From: Veillonellaceae bacterium
GTDB taxonomy: Bacteria; Bacillota_C; Negativicutes; UBA1444
Length of the DNA: 64,000 nt
Assembly: GCA_012798135.1 (NCBI GenBank)
Contig: JAAZNU010000046.1
Coordinates: forward strand, 1 to 64,000
Direction of reading: 5' to 3'
This document shows positions 41,321 through 51,300 of the stretch, piece after piece. Under the pieces are notes generated by a model. It searched no databases. It was not told where the DNA came from and saw only the letters and a list, made by a program, of their open reading frames with translations. Position 1 is the stretch's first letter; the number at the start of each line of letters is the position of its first letter. A program made the position numbers and the translations under genes.

Positions 41321-41869
41321 TCAGAGGGTCTGGAACGTGGCGATGCCTTTTTTGTACAGCTGGAGGTTACGGCCAAATGTTTCCTTGTCCGCCAGACTGC
41401 CTACCAGCGTCAGCATGTAATAGCCGCGGTCGGACTGAACCATACTGATGGCCAGTCGCTTATCCTCGTGGCGGATCAACAACATCACGCCCTCATATTT
41501 GCCAACTTTGACAAACGTTGCGGTTTCACAGGTCTTATCGGAGCCATAGTCCGCCTTCAACAGTTCCGTCAGCAGTTTTTCCCGCTCGTCCGCCGTCAGT
41601 TGCCGAGGATCGACGAAACTGTCCCGGCGAACCTGCACCATCCAGATGTTGAGGTTGCCCGCTACCGAATCAAATTCGAGCGCCACCCCCGGATCGCCCG
41701 ATTTGACCGGCACGACCTGTCGGGGGGCCTGCGGACATTCGATCTGGAACGAAAACTCGCCGTTCTGGTAGGTATAGGCGTGACTGATCCCGGGGAATGC
41801 CAGCAGAATCACTGCTGCGGCCGCCAGGCAAAATACCGCCTCCGCCAAGGACCGCTTGCCGTTTCTCAT
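41321..41869 (-). CDS. Secreted protein, unrecognised
   Basis: 182 residues with a signal peptide (about 1-31, core AVFCLAAAAVILLAFPGISHA). The mature part starts YTYQNGEFSFQIECPQAP and has a mixed alpha/beta pattern with MVQVRRDSFVDPRQLTADE and LLIRHEDKRLAISMVQ, similar in style to small periplasmic or surface proteins of the same clade. No family recognised. Single gene; both flanks have terminators or repeats. Confidence 0.65.
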   Translation of the reverse strand: MRNGKRSLAEAVFCLAAAAVILLAFPGISHAYTYQNGEFSFQIECPQAPRQVVPVKSGDPGVALEFDSVAGNLNIWMVQVRRDSFVDPRQLTADEREKLLTELLKADYGSDKTCETATFVKVGKYEGVMLLIRHEDKRLAISMVQSDRGYYMLTLVGSLADKETFGRNLQLYKKGIATFQTL

Positions 41870-41958
41870 CGCACTCTCTCCTTCGCCGTGTCGCCACGGA
41901 GTCGTTGGGCTGTCTGTCTGTAATCTTCCACAAAACTGTCGCCCATTCCTGCCGCTAG

Positions 41959-42075
41959 GTAACGAAGTTAACGAAGTTAACGAAAAGCGTATTTAATTTT
42001 TATTTCCGCACAGGATCATTGATTGCTGCAATCTTTGCAAAAACCTAAATCTCGTTACCGTTGTTAACTCGTTAC
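41959..42075. repeat. Inverted pair of 25-base TAACGA-rich arms
   Basis: 41959-41983 consists of tandem TAACGAAGT units (9-base period). The reverse complement of 42051-42075 aligns with it over the whole arm except for two small differences. The arms enclose about 67 AT-rich bases with no gene. They may form a long hairpin, a regulatory site for a dimeric protein, or be a MITE-like remnant. Confidence 0.65.
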
Positions 42076-42092
42076 CTGACTCCACAAAAAAA

Positions 42093-42120
42093 GACCCGGC
42101 GTTGTTACTTGCCGCGGGTC
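42093..42120 (-). terminator. Terminator of the phoB-pstB-phoU operon
   Basis: On the minus strand GACCCGCGGC pairs with GCCGGGTC (one bulge), followed by TTTTTTTGTGG, 30 bases after phoU. Confidence 0.75.
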
Positions 42121-42150
42121 CAGACCACCTGCCGTTATGATGTTGTGGGT

Positions 42151-42810
42151 TTATTTTTTGCGCAGCCGTTCGCCGGTCACCAGATAGATCACCCACTCCG
42201 CCACATTGGTGGAATGGTCGGCGATTCGTTCCAGATAGCGGGCCACGAAGATCAGCTGCGTCGCCTGGTTGATTTTCGAGGGATCGGCCAGCATGTAGGT
42301 CAACAGCTCGCGAAATACCCGGTGGTAAAGCTGGTCCACCACATCATCGGCGCGGCAGACTTTTTCAGCCAGCTGAATGTCGAGGTTCAGATACGCCTGC
42401 AGGGAGTCGTCGAGCATAGTCTGGGCCAGCACCGCCATCCGGGGAATATCGACGAGCGGTTTGATAAGCGGTTCTTTGCCGATCACTTGCACGATCTTGG
42501 CGATATCGAAGGCATGGTCGCCGATCCGCTCCAAATCGGTGGTGATTTTCAGGCCGGTTCCCAACACGCGCAGATCCTTCGCCACCGGTTGCTGCCGGGC
42601 GATCAGGGCGATGCAGCGGTCTTCGATGTCTACCTGCATGTCGTCGATGATGTCGTCGCCGGCCATGATCTGCTGGGCGAGCGCCTGATCCTGGCGGGCC
42701 AGCGCATCGACCGCATTGCGGATGGCATTCTGCACGATCTGTCCCATCCGGACCAGGTCCTGCCGCAACGTTTCCAGTTCCTGATCGAAATTTTGCCGTA
42801 TCATCGTCAT
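42151..42810 (-). CDS. phoU: Phosphate signalling/transport regulator PhoU
   Basis: 219 residues, all helical, two PhoU repeats. IAVQNAIRNAVDALARQD-like first repeat with the metal-binding DDIIDDMQVDIEDRCIAL (about 50-68), and a second with ADDVVDQLYHRVFREL; the segment DLERIGDHAFDIAKI and its repeat YLERIADHSTNVAEW are characteristic (E/DxxxD). PhoU links the Pst transporter to PhoR and prevents phosphate toxicity. It follows pstB by 13 bases. Confidence 0.95.
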   Translation of the reverse strand: MTMIRQNFDQELETLRQDLVRMGQIVQNAIRNAVDALARQDQALAQQIMAGDDIIDDMQVDIEDRCIALIARQQPVAKDLRVLGTGLKITTDLERIGDHAFDIAKIVQVIGKEPLIKPLVDIPRMAVLAQTMLDDSLQAYLNLDIQLAEKVCRADDVVDQLYHRVFRELLTYMLADPSKINQATQLIFVARYLERIADHSTNVAEWVIYLVTGERLRKK

Positions 42811-42823
42811 TGCCGCTCCCTTC

Positions 42824-43579
42824 TCAACCGAAACGCCCGGTGATGTAGTCCTCGGTCCGTTTGTCGCGCGGCCGGGTGAATACGGTGTCGGTCTTGTCCT
42901 GCTCGACCATCTCGCCCATCAGAAAGAATGCCGTGGAATCGGACACGCGGGCGGCCTGTTGCATATTGTGGGTCACCATGACGATCGTGTACTCTTTTTT
43001 CAGTTCGGTGACCAGTTCCTCGATCTTCATGGTCGAGATCGGGTCCAGCGCCGAACAGGGTTCGTCCATCAGCAGCACTTCCGGCTCCACCGCCAACAAC
43101 CGGGCGATGCACAAGCGCTGCTGCTGCCCGCCGGACAGCGACATCGCCGAGGTCTTCAGCCGGTCCTTGATCTCGTCCCAGAGCGCCGCGCCGACGAGGC
43201 TCCGTTCCACCAGTTCGTCGAGAATCGCCTTGTGTTTCTGGCCATGGATGCGCGGCCCGTAGGCGATATTGTCGTAGATCGACATGGGAAACGGATTGGG
43301 GCGCTGGAACACCATGCCCACCCGCTTGCGCAAATGCACCACGTCCACGTCGGGCGCGAAGATGTCTTCACCGTCGAGCAGAACCTCGCCCTCGATGCGG
43401 ACGCCTTCGATCAAGTCGTTCATCCGGTTCAGCGTCTTCAAAAACGTGGACTTGCCGCAGCCGGACGGGCCGATCAGGGCCAGCACGCTGTTCTTCGCCA
43501 CATTGATCGATACTTTGTTCAGCGCCAGGTGCTCGCCGTAAAAGAGTTTCAGCTTGTTCACCTGAATTTTGTTTTCCAA
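42824..43579 (-). CDS. pstB: Phosphate ABC transporter ATPase PstB
   Basis: 251 residues from a TTG at 43579 nine bases after GGGGAGG, which begins at the conserved [16 protein letters not shown]; ATGs farther upstream (43624) lack a ribosome site. Walker [16 protein letters not shown]-loop region [17 protein letters not shown] (typical of PstB), signature [16 protein letters not shown] and Walker [14 protein letters not shown]. It energises PstCA, encoded 19 kb away. Preceded by a phased Pho-box array at 43660. Confidence 0.95.
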   Translation of the reverse strand: MENKIQVNKLKLFYGEHLALNKVSINVAKNSVLALIGPSGCGKSTFLKTLNRMNDLIEGVRIEGEVLLDGEDIFAPDVDVVHLRKRVGMVFQRPNPFPMSIYDNIAYGPRIHGQKHKAILDELVERSLVGAALWDEIKDRLKTSAMSLSGGQQQRLCIARLLAVEPEVLLMDEPCSALDPISTMKIEELVTELKKEYTIVMVTHNMQQAARVSDSTAFFLMGEMVEQDKTDTVFTRPRDKRTEDYITGRFG

Positions 43580-43659
43580 CCTATTTTGCCTCCCCGCGCC
43601 GAGCGGTATCCTGTTTTCATCCATATGATGCAAGGATAACATAGAGTCGCCCAGAACAG

Positions 43660-43685
43660 GTTAATACTTTGTTAAGATTGTGTTA
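43660..43685 (-). promoter_or_regulatory. Pho-box array upstream of pstB
   Basis: On the plus strand GTTA begins at 43660, 43671 and 43682, exactly 11 bases apart. On the minus strand, sense for pstB, this reads TTAACA-N5-TTAACA-N5-TTAACC, the classical PhoP box pattern. It overlaps the phoB stop codon, so pstB-phoU can be induced separately from phoB. Confidence 0.75.
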
Positions 43686-44375
43686 ACTTTCTTCCCGCAG
43701 CCGGTAGCCGAACCCGCGCACGGTTTCCAGCGTCTCCGCTGTCGCCGGATCGGTCGCCAGCTTCGCCCGCAGATGCCGCACATGGACATCGACTGTCCGG
43801 CTGTCACCGAAATATTCGTAGCCCCAGACCTTCTCCAGCAGTTGTTCCCGGGTGAACACCTTGCCCAGGTTGGTCGCCAGCATTTTAAGCAGCTCGTATT
43901 CCTTCGGGGTCAGTTCGAGTTTTGTGCCGCCCATGGACACTTCATACCGCGAAAAATTGAATCGCAACCGGCCGACCTGCAGCTCGCCGGGCAGAGCGGT
44001 TTCCTTCTGGCTACGGCGCAGCACGGCCTTGATCCGGGCGGTGAGTTCCCTGGGACTGAACGGTTTGGTCATATAGTCGTCAGCGCCGAGTTCCAGGCCG
44101 ATGATTTTGTCGACTTCTTCCGCCTTGGCCGTCAGCATGATAATCGGCAAGGCGACAGTAGCCGGGTTTCCTTTTAGGCTCCGACAGACTTCCAGTCCAT
44201 CCAGCTCCGGCAGCATCAAATCGAGCAGAACCAAATCAGGCTTTTCCCGCTGGGCCGACCTCAGTCCCTGCGCGCCGTCGACCGCCTCCAGGACCTGAAA
44301 TCCTGCCTTTTCGAGATTGTACCGCACCAGTTGGCGGATGTTCGCTTCGTCTTCCACAATCAGTATTTTTCCCAT
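43683..44375 (-). CDS. phoB: PhoB/PhoP-type response regulator
   Basis: 230 residues. Receiver domain (about 1-120): EDEANIRQLVRYNLEKAG, phospho-Asp in DLVLLDLMLPELDG (residue 53), Lys in YMTKPFSPREL. OmpR-type winged helix (about 130-228): LTPKEYELLKMLATN, REQLLEKVWGYEYFGDSRTV, DVHVRHLRAKL. Likely partner of the PhoR-like kinase at 38.8 kb and binder of the phased repeats described. ATG follows CAGGAGGAG. Confidence 0.93.
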   Translation of the reverse strand: MGKILIVEDEANIRQLVRYNLEKAGFQVLEAVDGAQGLRSAQREKPDLVLLDLMLPELDGLEVCRSLKGNPATVALPIIMLTAKAEEVDKIIGLELGADDYMTKPFSPRELTARIKAVLRRSQKETALPGELQVGRLRFNFSRYEVSMGGTKLELTPKEYELLKMLATNLGKVFTREQLLEKVWGYEYFGDSRTVDVHVRHLRAKLATDPATAETLETVRGFGYRLREES

Positions 44376-44409
44376 TCGCTCCTCCTGTTGCCACGCTGTT
44401 CTTTCCGCT

Positions 44410-44436
44410 TGAAAAAGCCCCGCGACAATCGCGGGG
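44410..44436 (-). terminator. Terminator after the secreted-protein gene at 44457
   Basis: CCCCGCGA and TCGCGGGG, loop CAA/TTG, with CTTTTTC following on the minus strand. It isolates phoB from the transcript upstream. Confidence 0.85.
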
Positions 44437-44456
44437 ACTCAAACCCGTCAATGACA

Positions 44457-45146
44457 TTATTCCAGCATCTGCGACACAATCCGGGCGGCTTCCGTCAAGG
44501 GAATCTTCTCGATCTGCTGGACTTCGTACCAAGTTACCCCCTTGGTCGCTTTCGGCCCTTTCAGCGCCACCACTTTGATCAGACCGACGCCAGGCGCGAT
44601 ATAATGCCGCTCGATGCCGGTCCCGCCGGCATACACGTCATACTCCACCATGATGCAGTTCGCAAATACACCGGCTGGTGTTTCCACCGTCAGACCGGTT
44701 TCCATGACTTCGCGCCGGTTGCCCCAGGGTGCCTTCCATTTTGCGCCGGTCTCGGCCTGCAAAGGCAGCCAGAAAAACTTTTTCTGCCCGCGGTTCGTCA
44801 CCAGCGGAATCTGGACAATACCGCCGTCCTCGGCGGCATACCGCCAAACCGCCCGATCTTTGGGAACCGGTTGCATCGGCTGCCGGCCATACTCCGCATA
44901 GGCCAGTTCCACTTCGGCCAAGGTCACAAACTCTTCGTCGTCCAACTTGGCGGTAACCAGCGTTTTCTCAAACCGCGTCCCGTCGCTGCCCAGAATCCCG
45001 GTCGCAAAGATCCGCAGGCCCGGGTTCGGCGTGAAGCTCGCGGTTTCGGCCCCCGACGCCGCCAACGCCAGCGGCGAAGACATCAACAACACCAATATCA
45101 ACAGACCAAACCGGCGCAACCCTTTGATCCAGGAAATTTGTCGCAT
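44457..45146 (-). CDS. Exported protein, unrecognised
   Basis: 229 residues from the ATG at 45146, eight bases after AAAGGAG. Signal peptide about 1-28 (LLILVLLMSSPLALAASG). The mature protein has alternating strands, e.g. LRIFATGILGSDGTRFEKTL, FANCIMVEYDVYAGG and GIERHYIAPGVGLIKVV; the last part resembles the beta-rich tail of small surface proteins that receive lipid or sugar. No family recognised. It follows mazG after 14 bases, so may be co-transcribed with the mazG-spoVB-mfd run. Confidence 0.65.
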   Translation of the reverse strand: MRQISWIKGLRRFGLLILVLLMSSPLALAASGAETASFTPNPGLRIFATGILGSDGTRFEKTLVTAKLDDEEFVTLAEVELAYAEYGRQPMQPVPKDRAVWRYAAEDGGIVQIPLVTNRGQKKFFWLPLQAETGAKWKAPWGNRREVMETGLTVETPAGVFANCIMVEYDVYAGGTGIERHYIAPGVGLIKVVALKGPKATKGVTWYEVQQIEKIPLTEAARIVSQMLE

Positions 45147-45160
45147 AAACATGTCTCCTT

Positions 45161-46621
45161 TCACAATCGTTCCGCAGCCTTGACTTCCTCCCAAAGAACG
45201 TCCAAGGCGGCCAAGTCCAGTTCTTGCCACTTTAGTCCTTTCGACTTGACGGCCGCTTCCACCTGCTGAAACCGGCGTAAAAATTTGTTATTGGTTCCGT
45301 TCAGCGCCACTTCCGCCTCGACCCCCAGAAACCGGCCGAGATTGACCACGGCGAACGCCACGTCGCCGAGTTCATCTTCGATTTCCAGTTTATCGCCGGA
45401 CTGCGCCGCTTCGCGCAATTCCGCCAGTTCTTCCGCCACCTTGTCCCAGACCGGCGCGACATCGTCCCAGTCGAAACCGACCTTGGCCGCTTTCTGTTGC
45501 AGCTTGTTGGCCCGCAGCAACGCCGGCAGGCCCTTGGGAACTCCGTCCAGCGCCGACCGGGGTTTGACGGACTTTTCCCGACGCTTGATCGCATCCCAGT
45601 TCACGATGACCTCCGCCGCGTCCCGCACCGAAATATCGCCAAACACATGGGGATGACGACGGATCAACTTTTCCGTCACCGTGTTCACGACATCCTGCAT
45701 GCTGAAGTCGCCTTTTTCCTCGGCGATCCGGGCGTGAAACACGATCTGCAGCAACAGGTCGCCGAGTTCCTCGCACAAATGCGCCGAGTCCTGCTCGTCG
45801 ACCGCCTCGAGCACCTCGTAGACTTCCTCAATGATATAGCGGCGCAAGGTCGCGTGGGTCTGTTCGTTGTCCCACGGGCAGCCGCCGGGCGAGCGCAGTC
45901 GGGCCATGACATCCACCAACGGGTCCAGCGAAAATGGTTCCTGGCGGGAGGGACGCGGCGGCACGTACACACTGGTCAGATGGTCGAAGTCCGTCCGCCG
46001 GTCCAGTTTGTACAGGGGCGCCTGCTTCAGGCTTTCGTCCGGCAGTCCCAGATGTCGAGCCACCACGACCGTCGCTTCATCCGCCAGTCGTTCCATCAGG
46101 CTCAGCTTGAGTTCGGAAGCAATGAACGGATTGAAAACCTGGGTGACGACCAGCCCCGTCGACAGATCCGTCGGCAACGCCGTCACTTCCTGCGCATCCA
46201 CGATGGTCAGGCCGATCTGGGGATCGACTCCCAACCGGTTGCACAGCAGCTCAAAAAAGCTCATACCCGGCAAGATTCGTAACGGCACTTGCTGTTCCGC
46301 CGCTCCCGCCCGAAGCAATCCCACGGTTTTTTCCGCCACCATCGGGCTGCCCGGCACGGCAAAAACCACATCTTGCCCGGCCTGCGCCCGCTGCAGCACA
46401 TCCGCGGCGATCGCCGCATAGATGGAGTCAAAATCTTCGCCCTGCTCATAATACGAATCATAGCTTTGGAAAGAGACCTGCCGCGCCCGCAGTTCGGCCA
46501 CCGTCGGGTGAATGGCGGTGCGCAGCAACAGCGGATTGGCCTGACGCAGCACATCCCAGGTTTCCAGGCTGATGCAGCCGAAGGGGCCTGGCCCCAGGCC
46601 GACAATCGTAACACTACCCAT
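45161..46621 (-). CDS. mazG: Tetrapyrrole methylase-MazG fusion protein (YabN)
   Basis: 486 residues. N-terminal SAM-dependent tetrapyrrole methylase-like domain (about 1-220; VTIVGLGPGPFGCISLE, VFAVPGSPMVAEKTV). C-terminal MazG nucleoside triphosphate pyrophosphohydrolase (about 225-486) with two repeats; metal residues in EEVYEVLEAVDEQD, CEELGDLLLQIVFHA and EIEDELGDVAF. It removes non-canonical NTPs; the methylase part has unknown function. Same fusion as Bacillus yabN and same neighbour order (mfd, flippase, mazG), but spoVT is missing between mfd and the flippase. Confidence 0.92.
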   Translation of the reverse strand: MGSVTIVGLGPGPFGCISLETWDVLRQANPLLLRTAIHPTVAELRARQVSFQSYDSYYEQGEDFDSIYAAIAADVLQRAQAGQDVVFAVPGSPMVAEKTVGLLRAGAAEQQVPLRILPGMSFFELLCNRLGVDPQIGLTIVDAQEVTALPTDLSTGLVVTQVFNPFIASELKLSLMERLADEATVVVARHLGLPDESLKQAPLYKLDRRTDFDHLTSVYVPPRPSRQEPFSLDPLVDVMARLRSPGGCPWDNEQTHATLRRYIIEEVYEVLEAVDEQDSAHLCEELGDLLLQIVFHARIAEEKGDFSMQDVVNTVTEKLIRRHPHVFGDISVRDAAEVIVNWDAIKRREKSVKPRSALDGVPKGLPALLRANKLQQKAAKVGFDWDDVAPVWDKVAEELAELREAAQSGDKLEIEDELGDVAFAVVNLGRFLGVEAEVALNGTNNKFLRRFQQVEAAVKSKGLKWQELDLAALDVLWEEVKAAERL

Positions 46622-46624
46622 AAC

Positions 46625-48226
46625 TTATCGCCTCAACAAATGTATTTTTTTCAGGACCCGCACCGCCGCGACGCCGACAGCCGGAATCCTCAGCAACTCC
46701 CGCTCGCCGACGCTGCCGACCAGCAGCAGCAAAACGGCATATACGCCGCCGCCGGCGACGATGGCGACCAGGGTCGACAGGGTATTGCGCAGACCCTGCG
46801 CCATCAGAAGTTCGTACAGACCCAGACAGACCAGACCCATGACCGCCGCGGCCGTCCCCGTTTTCAGCGTGTCCCTGACCGGCAGGGCAAATCCGATGAA
46901 TCGATAAATGAAGATCAGATTTAAAAGCGCCGCCACACCAAAATCGGCAATGGTCGCCCAGGCCGCACCGACGATTCCCCAGGCCGGCATTGCTGTCAGC
47001 GTCCAGCTCAGCGCCACCTTGACGCCGGCGGAGACAACCATATTCGCCACCGGAATCGCCGTGTGGCCCAACCCCTGCAAAACACCGGTCGTCACCTGGT
47101 GAATGCCCAGCAGAAAAATTCCCACGGCGGAAATGGCGATACAGATCCCGGCCTTCGGCGTGGCGTACAACAGGGTGGAAATCGGCGTCGCCAACAGCCA
47201 CATGCCGACAAAGGCGGGAATCGTGATGAAGTTGGCAATGCGCAGGGCCGTGGAAGTCCGGTCGTAAATCGCCGGCCGGTCCCCCAGCGTATTGGCTTCC
47301 GATACTGCGGGAACGATGCTGGCGGCCAGGGAGGCGGTCAGGATCGTCGCCATATTGACCAGCGGCACCGCCATTCCGGTCAGGTAGCCGAACAGTTCCG
47401 TCGCCTGCTCCACGCTGTAACCGGCCACTTCCAGACGGGGCGGCACAATCAGCAGGTCGAGATTGGAAACGACCGGCAGCATGATGTTGGCCAGCGACAC
47501 CGGCAGCGCCAGTTTGATGATCCGGGTGATAATCGAGGTTCCCGATTCCTGCTGCAACAATGGCTGTTGTTCCATCTTCGTGCGCAGCTCTCGCCGGTAG
47601 CGCCAGTAAAAAAACAACAGGACCAATAAACCGGCCACCGCCCCCGGTCCCGCCCCGAAGCTCGCGCCCGCCGCCGCGTATTCCAGCCCACGCGGCAACA
47701 GGATATAGGCGAAGCCGACCATGGTCACCACCCGGACAAACTGCTCGGCTATCTGGGAGACCCCAGTCGGCAGCATCATCTGCATGCCCTGGAAATAACC
47801 CCGATAACTTGAAAGGATCGTCACGAAAAACAACGCCGGCGACAGAGCGGCGATGGCATAGTAGGCACGAGGGTCACGGACGAATTGGTGTTTGATCAGC
47901 CAGCCGGCGCCAAAAAACAGGATTACGGAAAAGATGGCCCCGGTTATGGTCAGCAAAACCAGGGAAATGCGAAACACCCGGTTCGCGCCCCGGTAATCCT
48001 GGAGCGCGGCTTTCTCCGCCACGAGGATGGAGATGGCCACCGGAATCCCGGCCGACGAAATGCTCAGCGCCAGCAGATAGATCGGATACGCCATCTGGTA
48101 CAGACCGATGCCTTCGCCGCCCAACAGCCGCGACAGAAAAATTCGGTTGACCGAGCCGATCACTTTGACGATGATGCCGGCAACCGTTAATATCAAAGCC
48201 CCTTTAAGGAATTTTTCCTTGCTCAA
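46625..48226 (-). CDS. SpoVB/MurJ-type polysaccharide flippase (MATE-like)
   Basis: 533 residues from a TTG; about 14 membrane helices. MVF/PST fold with ISLVLLTITGAIFSVILFF, SYRGYFQGMQMMLPTGVSQI (SpoVB signature), and LPVSLANIMLPVVSNLDLLI in the second half. Members flip lipid-linked wall or exopolysaccharide precursors; SpoVB acts in spore cortex synthesis and YabM is the vegetative paralogue beside mfd. Which of them this is cannot be decided. Ends three bases before mazG. Confidence 0.87.
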   Translation of the reverse strand: MSKEKFLKGALILTVAGIIVKVIGSVNRIFLSRLLGGEGIGLYQMAYPIYLLALSISSAGIPVAISILVAEKAALQDYRGANRVFRISLVLLTITGAIFSVILFFGAGWLIKHQFVRDPRAYYAIAALSPALFFVTILSSYRGYFQGMQMMLPTGVSQIAEQFVRVVTMVGFAYILLPRGLEYAAAGASFGAGPGAVAGLLVLLFFYWRYRRELRTKMEQQPLLQQESGTSIITRIIKLALPVSLANIMLPVVSNLDLLIVPPRLEVAGYSVEQATELFGYLTGMAVPLVNMATILTASLAASIVPAVSEANTLGDRPAIYDRTSTALRIANFITIPAFVGMWLLATPISTLLYATPKAGICIAISAVGIFLLGIHQVTTGVLQGLGHTAIPVANMVVSAGVKVALSWTLTAMPAWGIVGAAWATIADFGVAALLNLIFIYRFIGFALPVRDTLKTGTAAAVMGLVCLGLYELLMAQGLRNTLSTLVAIVAGGGVYAVLLLLVGSVGERELLRIPAVGVAAVRVLKKIHLLRR

Positions 48227-48315
48227 TACGGAGCGTCCTTTCTCGCCCGGCAGGTTCCCAGCCGGACATTACGTTTAAAATGCAAGCTAATAGTAACCCG
48301 GGTGAACCGGACTCG

Positions 48316-51300
48316 TCAAGGCGATGCCGGCACGATCCGGCGGCAGACCGACAACAGCCAGGCGCCCAGCGAAACCGGCGCGGTGGCGGACTTTTTGACC
48401 ATGATCATCTGGGGCGGGCCCGCGACGATTTTCAGCCGGTTCGGCGCTTGCGCGCGCAGTTCCAAAAGTCCCTGGACATTCACATCGGGGTTCTCCGTAA
48501 AACAAATTTCCACCCAATCGCCCCGCTGGATCACCGATTTCACGCCCATCCGCCGGGCCAGGTTTTTTATGCGGGCGACCAAAATCAGATTGTTCAGGGC
48601 CGGCGGCGGATCGCCGAAGCGGTCGATCATTTCGTCCAGCAGGTCGGTCGCCTGCTCGTCAGTGCGGATAGCGGCGATCTGCTGATACAGTTCGATCTTA
48701 TGCATGGCATCCTCGACATAGTCGTTCGGAATATAGGCATCCAGTTTCAGTTCCATCACCGGCTCGGGCGGCTGCTCGACCTGGACGCCTTCCCGCAGCT
48801 CGTGGATCGCCTCGTCCAGCAGCCGGCAATACATTTCGAAACCGACGCCGGCAATGTGGCCATGTTGCTGAGCGCCCAGCAGATTGCCCGCACCACGGAT
48901 CTCCAGGTCGCGCATGGCGATTTTGAAGCCGGCGCCCAGTTCCGTGAACTCGGCGATGGCCCGCAGCCGTTTCTCGGCGATTTCGCTGACCACTTTTTGG
49001 GGCCGGTAGGTGAGATAAGCGTGCGCCAGGCGATCGGAGCGCCCCACCCGCCCCCGCATCTGATACAGCTGGGACAGGCCAAAATGATCGGCGTCATAGA
49101 CGATGATCGTGTTCGCGTTGGCCACGTCCAGGCCGTTTTCGATGATACTGGTACAAAGCAGCAGGTTATAATGGCCCTCGTAAAAATCCAGCATGACGTC
49201 TTCCAGTATATCGTCCGGCATTTTGCCATGCGCTACGCCGATCTTCGCTTCCGGGACCAGTGTTTTTAGTTCGTGGTGCATCCGCTCGATGGTCTCGATC
49301 CGGTTATAGACGAAGTAGACCTGGCCGCCCCGTTCGATCTCCTGCCGGATGGCCGAGGCGATCAGCGCCGGGCGGTATTCCACCACATAGGTCTGTACCG
49401 GCAGGCGGTCTTCCGGCGCGCTTTCGATCGTGCTCATGTCCCGCAGACCCGCCAGCGACATATGCAGGGTGCGGGGAATGGGCGTGGCCGTCAGTGTCAG
49501 GACATCCAGGCCCACACTCCATTTTTTCAGGCGCTCTTTCTGGGCCACCCCGAAGCGTTGCTCTTCATCAACGACCAATAGACCGAGCTCCTTGAACACC
49601 ACATCGGACTGCAGCAGGCGGTGAGTGCCGACCAGCACGTCCACCGAGCCGTCCGCCGTCTTTTGCAGGGTCGTGCGCTGTTCGGCCGGCGTCCGGAAAC
49701 GGCTGACCACCTCCACGTTCAGGCCGAAAGGAGCAAAGCGGTTGGAAAAGGTCTGATAATGCTGCTGCGCCAGAACCGTCGTCGGCACCAGCACCGCCAC
49801 CTGCTTTCCGCTCATTACCGCCTTGAACGCCGCCCGCAGGGCGACTTCCGTCTTGCCGAAGCCGACATCGCCGCACAACAGGCGGTCCATCGCCGTCGGT
49901 TTTTCCATGTCGGCCTTGATTTCAGCGGCGGCGGCCAGTTGGTCCGGCGTTTCCTCAAAGGGAAACGAGTCCTCAAACTCGGCCTGCCAGGGCGTATCCG
50001 GCAGAAAAGCAAAGCCGGGCGCCACCCGCCGCCGAGCGTACAGATCAATCAATTCCCGGGCGAGGTCGGCCACGGCGCTCTTAGCCCGCGCCTTCGCCTT
50101 CGCCCAGTCCGTTCCGCCCAGCCGGGATAGTTTCGGGGTTTCCCCCTCCGAACCGATGTACTTCTGAAGCAGCTGTACCTGGTCGGTCGGCACATAAAGC
50201 TTGTCGTCGGCCGCATAACGGACGTGGAAATAATCGCGGTGCACCCCGTTGAGTTCAATGGTTTCCACACCCATATACTTACCGATGCCATGAGCCACAT
50301 GCACCACAAAGTCGCCCGCCTTCAGCTCGGTATAGTCGGCGATCCGGCGGGCCTGGCCGACCCGGCTGCGGCGCTGCAGTTTGAGGCGGCCCTTTATTTC
50401 CTTTTCGGTAATGACAGCCAGCCGGTCATCCGGCAATTCAAAGCCGGCCGACAGATTGCCGGTCGTCACGAACACACCCGCAGCACTCATTACATCCGTG
50501 CCGGCGAGCGCCTGGGCCTTGATTCCCTGCTCCAGCAGGCTTTCGCGCAGAACCGTCGCTGCCTGAACATTGGACAACAGCAGCAAAATCCGGTACTGCC
50601 GGCTCTGCCAGGATAAAAGGTCATTGACCAAAAAGTCGGTCTTGCGGTGATACGGCGGTATGCCGCGGGTGATCAAGCCCACGGACTCCGCCTTCAGTCC
50701 GGCCGTGCCGGCGGATGCCAACAGAGAAAAAAAGCAGGTTTTGACCGTTGCCGCCGCTTCGGTCTGAAACGCTTCCCAGGAGACGCTGCGCTGGGCGGAT
50801 TCCGGGTCGGCCCGCCGCGAACCTTCGACCGTTTCGGCCAGGCGGACCGCGTCGTCGAACACCACCACCGACGATGATGGCAAATAGGAAATGACCGTTG
50901 CATCCGCCGTCAATTCCCCGGAATCGATGGACGGCAGAAACGTCACCGATTCCAGCGTCTTCAGCGAACGTTGGGTCACTGGATGGTATTCCCGGATCGA
51001 GTCGATTTCGTCGCCAAACAATTCGATTCGCACCGGAATGGACAAATTTACGGAAAAAACGTCGATGATACCGCCCCGGCTGCTGAAATGGCCAACGGAA
51101 TCAACCTGGTCGACTCGCTCGTAGCCGAATTCCACCAGTCGGGCCAACAATTTCTCGCGTTCCACCGTCTCACCGACCTGAAAACTGCAGCTGTTTTTTT
51201 GGAACAGGCGGGGTTGCGGTATTCGCAGGACAGCCGCTTCGGCCGTGGCCAGGACCGTGACCGGCTCTCCGGCGTACAGGCGGGAGAGGGCTTCGGTCCG

